The translations under genes and the position numbers were made by a program. Source: Gautieria morchelliformis (Eukaryota; Basidiomycota; Agaricomycetes; Gomphales; Gomphaceae). Taken from it: 64,000 bases of DNA. Under the pieces are notes generated by a model. It had not been told where the DNA came from and made no database searches. It saw only the letters and a program-made list of their open reading frames with translations. The stretch spans positions 1-64,000 of the forward strand of contig WHVA01000346.1 in assembly GCA_015179125.1 (NCBI GenBank), given 5' to 3'. Position 1 is the stretch's first letter, and the number at the start of each line of letters is the position of its first letter. Shown here one piece after another: positions 11,952 through 21,900 of the stretch.

Positions 11952-13095
11952 TTAAAAGTCTTCAGCCGGTGGAGCTGTGCGGCGGAAGCTGGTCCTGAAC
12001 CATGTCACCGATTTCTGCACACGCTGTTCACCACCGTCCCTGATATGGGAAGCAGTAAGATCGGGATCATTGCCCGGGATGGCAGGACGTTCCCCATGAT
12101 ATCTCATTCCATGTTTCGACGGAATGAACTCCTCAAGCTCATAGGACGCTACCTTGGTCCGTTTGGAGCGACGTGGTTTAGATAATGCCTGCATGTGCGG
12201 TGGCCCTGGACCCTTGACACCAGATATGTGACGATACAACCGATTCAAGTCCCGCAGTGCATGAATTTCGATATCCTAGATCGACGCTTCAAGGGGTGCT
12301 TACTGAAAAACCCGGAGGTAGACTTACTTGCCTAGGAAAGGAATTAGCTTCGTCGCGGGATGGCAGAAACGTTGCTCACGTACTCTTTGACTTTAAGCTC
12401 GGCATCCTGACGGGCTATGGCAGTCTCTGCGACGTTCTTCTGCAGTATCATAACGTCCCTTCGTTTCGCAGCCAATTGGGCCCGCAGTTTCTCCATCTGT
12501 TCTGCCCGCCTGCAAGTAATGGCCAGCGTCTCAGCAGCCACTTCGAGCGGTTTGTTCTCCTAGAATTCAACTTGATTAAGACGTCAGGACCACTGGAAAT
12601 AGGAGGTCCCACAGGTACTGGGGGCAGCATAGTGGCTTCATACGCTGACAGCCACGCAGTGATCTCCGCCTGTAACTCTGAGAGCACCTCTGTGGGGCAA
12701 TTTCGATTGTTTACCACTTCGAATAACTTCTTCTCTAGGTCATCTCTGGCATCATAAAGCCATTCTAGAACAGTAGGGCAGTTCACGGAATCAGAGGACG
12801 TATAATGACGTTCATGGCTGGAGGTGTCGAGTTCGTAGCTGAAGAATAGCCACCGGATATCTTCAGCATGGAATGCGGTTCGGCAGAATGGACACAATCC
12901 ACACGTGCGTCCACACATTCGCGTCAAACAATCGAGACAGAATAGATGGCCTATAGGGGGCGACATACAAATAAGCAGACATTACAGCAACGCGATGTAA
13001 ATATGAAACTCACCACAAGGGATGCAATGTGGCCTTCGTGCCTCTGCATTGAAGAGCTCTCTACACACTGGACAATGGCCTGTTATGCTCGCCAT
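11952..13095 (-). CDS. RING-finger (C3HC4) protein with coiled coil, probable E3 ubiquitin ligase
   Basis: Start ATG at 13093-13095 (MASITGHCPVC). Exon 1 (13095-13014) joins exon 2 (from 12950) in phase across a GTGAGT...CTATAG intron, bringing together CPVC...HCIPCGH..FCLDC...CPFC, a full C3HC4 RING. Downstream exons encode an acidic linker, a coiled coil (RAEQMEKLRAQLAAKRRDVM, about 12520-12350) and a C-terminal basic region (PRRSKRTKV, near 12160). The donor GCAA/GTAAGT and acceptor CTAG/GATATC near 12335 and 12280 keep frame into the last exon. RING domains recruit E2-ubiquitin; the substrate is unknown. No membrane segment seen. The gene lies between NACHT-WD40 A and the GST gene, all on the same strand, without evidence of functional linkage. 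Confidence 0.75.
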
Positions 13096-13416
13096 GGACG
13101 TCTGGGACAGGCTGGAAGACGGGACTGAAACTTCTCTCATCGGAACTGCAGCAACATAGGGGCTGTGAATCGCGGCACACAGGCTGAGAAGGTTATTTGT
13201 TCCCAATTCGTGGCATTGCCCATGAAATGGCGCACTCCGAACCATACACAAATAACTCTATGTAGAAGGTCTTCATATCAGGCATATGTATGGCGTTGCC
13301 ATGGACTCTTCGTGGCGACACAGGACCTGGACTAGTTCAGTCGATCTGCGTCATATCGGTGTTTTGGGTTGCGCTCACTGCACAACGTCCTGATCTAGTA
13401 GATATTGAAGAGGAAG
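13096..13416. other. Intergenic region upstream of the RING gene
   Basis: About 320 bp with no supported ORF. It is the presumed promoter of the RING gene. An in-frame upstream extension of exon 1 exists up to 13251 but has no better start. Confidence 0.3.
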
Positions 13417-13538
13417 TTTTCATTTAGATCCCTCAGACTTCGGGGTATCATAACTATTGCGCTGAATTCATAGTCGATTTTCATTTAGATCCCTCAGGCT
13501 TCGGGGTATCATAACTACTGCGCTGAATTCATAGTCGA
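13417..13538. repeat. Tandem duplication, 61-bp unit x2
   Basis: Units 13417-13477 and 13478-13538, each beginning TTTTCATTTAGATCCCTCAG and ending GAATTCATAGTCGA. They differ at only two or three positions that I can see, so the duplication is recent. It lies just beyond the 3' end of the GST gene. Confidence 0.9.
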
Positions 13539-13569
13539 ATCTTACTCGTGGCCGGAACAATCCCCGTGC

Positions 13570-14516
13570 TCAGTGCATTCCCGACCATCCGGCGCAATGT
13601 CTTTGGAGTATTTCCCACCTACCGCCGTCCCAATGTTTGACCCTGGCCTCCCATTCCTCAGGAGCGACTAGGATAATTGTCTCCAGAACAGAAGCAAGAA
13701 CGAGATCCGCGTATGTTACCTGACCCCCCATGACGAACGCAGCGCCTTTGCTATTCTTGTCGAGAAAGGTGGCAATTTCGGAAAACGCTGTGACCCATTG
13801 TCAACAGGTCACACGAGCTTGGCAAGGACTACCTTTCTGCACACGATCCCATGTTTCTTCCCACGGCTGCGATCCTCTTGGACATACATCTTCCAACTTC
13901 TTTTTGAAGAAAGCCTCCCTCGTCTGCCGGAAATACCTTGTTCGGAAGATTAATAGAACAAGCACATGTTGGCATTTTCTAAGAAATAAGCTTACGGGAG
14001 GCTCTTGTCGTTCAGGAAAGGAAGGAAGTTAGGCGTCCATGTTGGGAGGAGGATGTCGAGTATTATATGCATTATAGAGTGGTCAATGAAGAGCGCTTGC
14101 AAAGCTTTGGTACCCGGTGGAAACAGAATGTTTTGATTGGGATAGGTCTCATCAAGGTACTCTGCAATCGCCCAAGAATCAGGTACAACTGTAGGATCCC
14201 CGGCCGGCGTGAGGTGTCCAGGATCGACGATAACGGGAATGGTGTAGATCCATTTTCGAGGACTAGGGTTATCGAAGAAAGTTGGAGCTGCGCCTATATC
14301 ACGCAAAGTAGGCTCAATATCGGGGTACTCGAGCCACACGGTCTTGAAAGGGAGTCCCTTGAAGTTCAGAGCTAATCTGAAAACAGTATTATTGTCACCG
14401 CCAAGTCAACATAAAAGCTTAGGATACACTGACCTGGCTCTCAAGCTCATTGGGTTCCAAGGGTTGCCTGTACGGCTTGCAGTGTCGTAGAGCGTGATAC
14501 AGGAATTTTGGACCAT
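13570..14516 (-). CDS. Glutathione S-transferase family protein
   Basis: Start ATG 14514-14516 (MVQNSCITLYD), stop at 13570-13572. Exon 1 ends MSLRAR; an intron GTCAGT...TTTCAG joins in phase to LALNFKGLPFKTVWLEYPDIEP. Two more introns (GTAAGC...ACAAG near 13990-13930 and GTAGTCC...CACAG near 13830-13785) keep frame. The N-terminal thioredoxin-like half has the family pattern W.EY.DI.P......AAPT and the segment TIPVI.DP......VPDSWAIAEYLDETYP. The C-terminal helical half has FLDKN...FVMGGQVTYADLVLAS, the usual GST C-terminal signature. It would conjugate glutathione to electrophiles in the cytosol. It resembles the fungal GST subgroup found in wood-decay Agaricomycetes; the exact class is not certain. 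Confidence 0.85.
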
Positions 14517-15664
14517 GGCGGACGGCAGCCGCGATTGTAACTTATCGATATCAAAGTAAGTATAGAAGGGCTCCGCAGCAGCTTGTTGCCTTTTGCCTAC
14601 CTACTCTAGGCTAGTGCGGTTGCCCAAAGGAAGACGCGGCTGCCAGGCTGTTCGTAGCGATCGACTCTCACGGCAGCAAAATTCATCAGCTTCAACTTCT
14701 GCCTCAGTCACCCTCGTGAGTCATGCTTCGCCCTCTGGTCACTCCCATGCGAGTACCTATCTGTACCCACTGTAATATCTGTTCTCAATAGCTAACTGAC
14801 TCTTGCTGAACGCTGACTCAGAGTGTCAGCGTTCAGCGAACAGTCCCGTGGCACGGAAATCACTCTCGGGCTGATATATCATGGAATTACAACTAGAAAG
14901 CATATGCGCAGAATTAAGACAATACATTTCATCGCCCTGCATGATATGATGTGAGCTCCCACCTTACTAGGGCAGGATCTCTTCGATGTCCCTATGCTCA
15001 CTGTATGCAAGCCACTGGGACTCTGGGCGAGTGCTGTTTGCGTATGGCTTATATTACCTACTGACCTAGGTAGCCATTCACTAGATAGCTAGCACCGCCA
15101 TCAACAGTTTGGGAATTAGCTTCCGTATTTTTGACAAGCCACCAACTCCACAAGCAAGATCCCTTCGAATAGTGGGCCTTACCACAAAATGCTATGTCTC
15201 AATGAAATGCTTGCATAGCCTTGTGAAAAACTTCTCTGGGCTCTTACTACACCTATGGGTGTTCACTTTTCTGCTCAATGAGTTACATCCTCAAATACCA
15301 TATATGTGATCTCCAGCCGTTTGAACATAATGTGTATGCTACATGCATGATGCCAAACAGTTAATTTTTGATGAAACTCAACTCTTCTTGTAAACCCGCA
15401 TTCTGTTTACAGCACAGAGTACGGCATGGAGCTGGTGAGATGCTAAGCTACTGAATCCTTGGGGACTGAACGGTCCACTACATGGATGGTAACAAAGGCT
15501 TCATTGCATGCCACCTTACAACTCGGTGTCCCTACATGCATTGACCAGCCCCACTGATTAGAATTCACTTCACAGTTCAACACATGTACAGATCATGCCA
15601 TGAGTGCCTTGCAGCTAATTGGGGTCAGAGGAGAGCATAGATTGTACTTTACATACAAAACCCT
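14517..15664. other. Intergenic region, no gene seen
   Basis: Only short unsupported frames. A perfect short inverted repeat, CTGAACGCTGACTC / GAGTGTCAGCGTTCAG around 14807-14838, could form a hairpin. The right end borders the target duplication of the solo LTR. Confidence 0.35.
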
Positions 15665-15669
15665 GTCAC

Positions 15670-17266
15670 TGTAAGGGCAACCCTAGCTGGCTGTGGAGGT
15701 CACACTACCACACCACTTAGAAGGGGAAACCCGAAGTATACATATAAATGAACAGAATACACAAGAGAGGGGATTCTCACTGACAAGGGGAAATCCGAAG
15801 AGAAAAGTCTAAGGATCCCCAATGCCACAAGCCCATATTATACTATACTAGTCTGCAGCCAGGGACAACACTTGGCACTCGCCATCAACCCTGCATCCCC
15901 CTGACCTCCCTGACCCTTGATCGACCCTTGATGCCACTAGTGTTCTGCAAAGCCCGGCTCGGCTCAAAAGCCCCGGCTTCGGCTCGGCTCACAGAATTCA
16001 GGTCCGGGCCCTGAGTGCCGGCTCGGGCTTGGCCCGGCTTAAGCTGGGCTCTTCAGTGGGAAATATCAACCGAGGGGATGCAACGCCGAAGTGGAAACTC
16101 TTGTAGAGGACAGGAATTGTCGGTCATTTTCCTACAAATAATATAGTCCTCATTTGCCTGCCATGGAGGAGACCTGACCCACCGGCACAATTTGCAGTCA
16201 ATCATTTTTTACCTTCCTCAATGTGTAGATTATCAAAAAAAAATTGTGTATCCAAAGTATGATCTTTGGACTTGATCACCGTGTCAGGTAAGCCCTCTAC
16301 CTCATCTAGATCCTTGAGCCAGCTGTCAGGGCGGGCCAGAGCTCCCTGGACTATCTTAGCTTGTATGGCTGAAGTCCCCGGTGTAGCCTTGCTTTGAGTA
16401 CCTGAATCTTAGATCAATAGATAGACAATATTCTATGCAAAGATATGACTCACCAGTAATGCCGCCAGATTCCTTATTCATAACCATTTCAGTACTACTG
16501 AAACCAGTAGGCTTGGCAATGGTCCTTGCATTTGGCTCGATCACCAGGGCAGGCTCAACGGTAGTCTTTTGTTTTTTATTTTTATGTTGGTCAGTAGTTT
16601 CTACCACCTTAGTCACGACCTTGGCATGCTTTCATTGACGGAGAACATTGGCCACATTATCCGGATCCTTCAGTGCGGCGCTTGGCTTTAGCGTTTGGCC
16701 GGAACGGGCACTCTTGATAGGGAGCAGCTGAACCTCATCCTCATCCCTGGTGTCCTGGATATGGGGCAAGGGCATGGCAGTAAGCAGCAGACAGAAAATT
16801 TTTCAAACTCAACCAATAGAGTACAGGATATACTCAAATTAGCTACCTGAGTGCCGCTTGCCACCCGAACAGTGCATACGGGTAAGCGCCCAAAAGCCGC
16901 GGCTTCAGGGCTCGGCTCGGGCTCTCAAAACTCAAGCCGGGCCCTAGATCCCGGCATCAGGATGGCTTTGGCCCGGCTCGGCCCGGCTTTTGGGGGCCCG
17001 GCTCCGGCTTAGGCCGCGGCTGAAGTCGGGCTTTGCAGAACACTAGATGCCACATACTATGCGAGTCGCTTGACTTCCAACACTGTTTGGAGAGCAGAAG
17101 TTGGAAAGTGGAGTGGAATTGGCAAAGCAAACGGAACTGGTGGAAGTGCTCCCAGGAGTGGAATCATTTCTGAAAGCAGAGTTGGAGATGGAACTGGAAC
17201 CAGAGTCAGAAATGGAGCCAGAACTTGGTGTGGTGTCAGAACTGTAAAACAGGGTGTCCCCTGACA
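15670..17266 (-). mobile_element. Solo LTR (family A), interrupted by a hAT element
   Basis: In - orientation the LTR starts TGTCAGGGGACACCC (17266) and ends GGGTTGCCCTTACA (15670). It is flanked by the 5-bp target duplication GTCAC (15665-15669 and 17267-17271), and no internal region is present, so it is a solo LTR. Removing the 1108-bp hAT element and its 8-bp duplication leaves about 481 bp, the same length as the related LTR at 57484-57963. A third copy is at 62491-63630. Confidence 0.85.
15938..17045. mobile_element. Non-autonomous hAT-type DNA transposon
   Basis: 1108 bp with perfect 19-bp terminal inverted repeats (TAGTGTTCTGCAAAGCCCG at 15938 and its complement ending at 17045) and an 8-bp target duplication GATGCCAC (15930-15937 and 17046-17053). 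Eight-base duplications are characteristic of hAT. Subterminal regions are dense in GGCTCGGC and GGCCCGGC motifs. The only internal frame of note (16616-16356, -) is short and not transposase-like, so the element would need a helper. The unoccupied site is preserved in the homologous LTR at about 57735. Confidence 0.9.
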
Positions 17267-17272
17267 GTCACC

Positions 17273-17590
17273 CATAGGAATGAACACGCAAGCTAGTGAC
17301 AAACCATGTCACCCCATTGTGACAAAGCAATGCATGGTTCCATTGTCCACAGCATATACCCCTGTGCAGTCGCAAAATAGTCTCTTTGTTCTATATTCCC
17401 ATTGTTTCATGTTCCTATTGTTCTGTAGACACTATAAAGTAGATAGTGCGTTTCCACTCTACCTCAGTACATTGCAACGAAGCATTTACTGAGGTAAGAG
17501 GCTTATTATTAGTCTCACATTTATTTCAACTCTCTATACGATTTGTAGTGATACTCGTATAGTTATATATTTATCACAGCTATTTCAACC
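17273..17590 (+). mobile_element. Copia-type LTR relic (family B)
   Basis: Matches, in opposite orientation, the LTR at 58863-59236: shared motifs CAAGCTAGTGACAAAC, GTGACAAAGCAATG and TAGACACTATAAAGTAGAT. The likely TATA element and the ladder of ACTGAGGTAAGAGGC are conserved. No internal domain adjoins it. The family A solo LTR was inserted at its left edge. Confidence 0.65.
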
Positions 17591-17728
17591 CATTGATGAT
17601 GACCTTGTGTGAATCATTAGCTTACATGGTAGATGCTGCAGGACAGACTATCTGAGGGTTACTGCATGTACTATATGGGAATGCAAACCACTATGATAGC
17701 AGGGGATCCAATATCATGTGTCAATGAG

Positions 17729-18916
17729 TTGTCATGATGCGTTTATTTCCCATACTTGCATACTCTATCCTGCCATTTCTCACTCCATTTCCGTGTGCGC
17801 TCCGATCGCCCTTGCCCTGTTCAGCAACCGATCTTCACTGTTTGTGCCACTCACCATAGCCACGCCATCAACGTGCAATCGACGTCCTTGGACTGACTTG
17901 GCAGTCATCGCTGGGCCTATCACCTCCTCTGCTCGACCCTCTTCCGATGGTGTTCCTATGATCGGACTGTCATGACTTGTGTATTTCCTGGATCTTGTTA
18001 TCCCCATTCCCCCTTTCGCCACTTCTCCCCTATGTCATCTCCGTTCGCCCTTCCTCGCATTTCTCCGAACAGCTATTCGCTGCTCGCGCATTTCACCAGC
18101 AGGCACGCCATCAAATACAATCGACACCATTTACCCGGCATGATGGTTCATCACTAACCCCATCATCTTCTTAATCCAACCCCTTTGGGTGTTCGTATGG
18201 CCAAAGTGTGTTCGCAGGACGTCCCTTCCATAAGTCGTGCGGGATCAACCCAGTAGATGAAGAGTCCGTGCAGGGTAGCATGTATGCGGGTCCCAAGACA
18301 TGGTTTTGGACATAAGTGCCTTCGCCACCTTTACTCTCCGCCGTTTCATGTTCGCACTCTTCCCTCACTCTATTGTATGTTTATTCCATCTACTTAGTAT
18401 CATGACTGCGCACCCCTATCCAACCCTGACTCACGACGGCCTCTTTCCCATTTGCTGATGCATTCTCCAGTTCAATTATCATACATCGTCCATCTTGTGC
18501 AAACTTGACCTCGCTGTGATCATCGTCTTGAGCCTTCTCCTGGAGATTTCTATCTTCGACCAGAAGAGGACTTAGGCATCACTGGTGAGTTCTCATACTT
18601 CATCTTCGTTACCTTAGCCTTTGAACTATTTTCTGTGCTGACGGCGAAGGGCTCCGAAGGAGCACCTTCACCGGCGAAGGGATTGTCGCTACTTAGACAA
18701 CCCTTCCGTGACACCTTGCACGTTGCATCGTCAAGTGCCACGGGCTATTTCACTACGAGTGTAGATAGGGCAAGCTCTGCTCAGGCAGCCCTCTTATCTT
18801 GTGAACATTTATTGGTTCACCTATTCGCCGAACGGCATACTTATTCGCACAAGTCATTCGGGCATTCGCTGTGTTCACTAATACACGATATTAACGCCTA
18901 AAAACCAATCTTGACA
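17729..18916 (+). mobile_element. LTR family C, with a partial tandem copy of its 5' end
   Basis: Full copy 17968-18916 starts TGTCATGACTTGTGTATTTCC and ends ACCAATCTTGACA. The preceding 17729-17967 starts TGTCATGATGCG and repeats the first about 240 bp of the LTR, so the region is a truncated tandem duplicate. The same LTR lies inverted at 61440-62450. Short - strand frames such as 18741-18550 lie inside both copies and are not supported as genes. Confidence 0.65.
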
Positions 18917-18935
18917 AGTGTCTGCCCCAGGAAAC

Positions 18936-21900
18936 TCATGCAGCCTCTCTGCATTGCGTCCAAAAAGTCCCATGCTCAAACAAGCTGAGATCAAGCTTTG
19001 TGGACCCCTTCGCGATAACAGCAGTATTGGCTGGCCACCACAAACCTAACTGAGACCAGGGTGGTACCCAGAATAAAAGTTCTGAGGACGAGTTGAGTAA
19101 CCAGCCATTTTCTAGCCAAGAGTCATTTTGAAACCCAGTACACATGGCTGTTCAAAGAACATCAGCATATCCACCCTGTTCAGACATATCAAGGTGACAG
19201 CTACTGACTATCCTCTTGACCTGGGAGTGGACCCGAACCCATGATGGGAGCTTCCATATCCCACACACGGATTGTCTTGTCCATGGAGCCCGAGACGATG
19301 CGCTTGCTATCGTGTGAGAACGCCACCGACGTGACCACGTGGGTGTGGCCTTTGAATGGTGCTGAAATGACCTCCCCGGTGTCTGCATTCCACACACGGA
19401 TTGTGTTGTCACGAGACCCAGAGACGATGTGCTTGCCATCGTGCGAGAATGCCACCGACATGACCCAGTGGATGTGGCCTTCGAATGGTGCTGAAATGAC
19501 CTCCCCGCTGCCTGCATTCCACACACGGATCGTGTTGTCACAAGACCCGGAGACGATGCGCTTGCCGTCGTGCGAGAACGCCACCGACATGACCCAGTGG
19601 GTGTGGCCTTCGAATGGTGCTGAAATGACCTCCCCGGTGTCTGCATTCCACACACGGATCGTGTTGTCACCAGACCCTGAGACGATGCGCTTGCCGTCGT
19701 GCGAGAACGCCACCGACGTGACCCAGTGGGTGTGGCCTTCAAATGGTGCTGAAATGACCTCCCCGGTGTCTGCATTCCACACACGGATCGTCTTGTCATC
19801 AGACCCGGAGACGATGCGCTTCCCGTCATGTGAGAACGCCACCGACATGACATGGTTGATGTGGCCTTCGAATGGTGCTGAAATGACCTCCCCGGTGTCT
19901 GCATTCCACACACGGATCATGTTGTCACGAGACCCGGAGACGATGCGCTTGCCATCGTGCGAGAATGCCACCGACGTGACCCAGTGGGTGTGGCCTTCGA
20001 ATGGTGCTGAAATGACCTCCCCGGTGTCTGCATTCCACACACGGATAGTCTTGTCATCAGACCCGGAGACGATGCGCTTCCCGTCATGTGAGAACGCCAC
20101 CGACATGACATGGTTGATGTGGCCTTCGAATGGTGCTGAAATGACCTCCCCGGTGTCTGCATTCCACACACGGATCCTCCTGTCACCAGACCCAGAGATG
20201 ATGCGCTTGCCATCATGCGAGAATGCCACCGACGTGACCCTGCCGGTGTGGCCTTCGAATGGTGCTGAAATGACCTCCCCGCTGCCTGCATTCCACACAC
20301 GGATCGTGTTGTCACCAGACCCGGAGACGATGCGCTTGCCGTCGTGCGAGAATGCCACTGACGTGACGCCATCGATGTGGCCTTCGAATGGTGCTGAAAT
20401 GACCTCCCCGGTGTCTGCATTCCACACACGGATCGTCTGGTCAAAAGACCCGGAGACGATGCGCTTGCCATCGGGCGAGAATGCCACCGACGTGACCCTG
20501 TCGGTGTGGCCTTCGAATGGTGCTGAAATGACCTCCCCGGTGTCTGCATTCCACACACGGATCGTGTTGTCACCAGACCCGGAGACGATGCGCTTGCCAT
20601 CGTGCGAGAACGCCACCGACGTGACCCAGTGGGTGTGGCCTTCGAATGGTGCTGAAATGACCTCCCCGGTGTCTGCATTCCACACACGGATCGTCTTGTC
20701 ATCAGACCCGGAGACGATGCGCTTCCCGTCATGTGAGAACGCCACCGACATGACATGGTTGATGTGGCCTTCGAATGGTGCTAAAACGACCTCCCCGGTG
20801 TCTGCATTCCACACACGGATTGTCTTGTCAAAAGACCCTGAGACGATGCGCTTGCTGTCATGCGAGAACGCCACTGACGTGACCCAGTGGGTGTGGCCTT
20901 CGAATGGTGCTGAAATGACCTCCCCGGTGTCTGCATTCCACAGGCGGATCGTGTTGTCCCAAGACCCGGAGGCGATGCACTTGCCGTCCTGCGAGAACGC
21001 CACCGACGTGACCATGTTGGTGTGGCCCACCAGAACGGTTTGAATAGGTAGCCACGTCGCCGCTTTCCCTGTCTCGATGCGGAGTAATCGTGGAAATCGT
21101 GGGAGGTAAGTCTCACATAGTTTCGACTTTTCAGGTGCAAATGGGAGTGCCGACAAATAGAGATGGGGAGCACTCTGAGAGATTACATTCCCAAACGCAC
21201 GTAGAAAATTGCGGGTATCCGTTACGAATGCTGTAATGTCATTATCCTGAAGCTCATTAGACTCACGTCGGAGCTCATAACAACTTGGGCACTCACCTGA
21301 CTCCAGTCCATTATTGACGAGAGCGCTGCTGATGCATCGGATATCTTCTTGATCAAACTCAAAACTTCTAGCCAGTAGAGTAGATTAGTCTCGAAAAACT
21401 CCATGACCTTTGCATCTATTTCGGGCGTAAAGGTGGTGGCGCGAACATGGTTCGCCCAAAAACGGCAAGAGTATGAAAGTTGGGAGGATATATGCTTTTT
21501 GGTCCGTGTCGCCAAGTCGACAACGTCGTCGTTGCGCAGATGTGAAGTTTCAAGCTGACAAATGTTGAAACATAGTTCATCCTTCATCACGCGCAGAGAC
21601 GAGAATGCAAGGCCATCATGGTGTAAAGATGTATCGATGTAGTATGGTCCACTCCGGTTGCGATCTGTCAAGAAGTCACGAAAAGACGTGTGCAGCAGAC
21701 GAATTGGGTCAGATGTTTGAGTGACATCGCTCAACAGAGATCCCATTGGCCCAACTATCAGATCGACCGCATTTCCCGATCCGTATTCATCGCGCAACTT
21801 CTGGAGGGCAGATATGGACAGGGGCTCTTTGGCAGCCAGTATGCAGCCCATGACCGATCGGAACCGACGCACAATGCTATCGTTATTCCCCGGCCCAAAT

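Noticed and set aside
15938..17045. CRISPR or satellite array from the GGCTCGGC motifs
   Set aside because: No regular spacer structure; the motifs are subterminal parts of the hAT element.
17968..18916. Short frames within LTR C as genes (for example - 18741-18550)
   Set aside because: The same frame reappears in the inverted LTR at 61596-61781, so it belongs to the LTR.
19241..21043. 600-codon + strand ORF opposite the WD repeats of gene B
   Set aside because: It is the complement of the repetitive WD array; its own repeat unit merely mirrors the 129-bp unit, and no domain or start context supports it.
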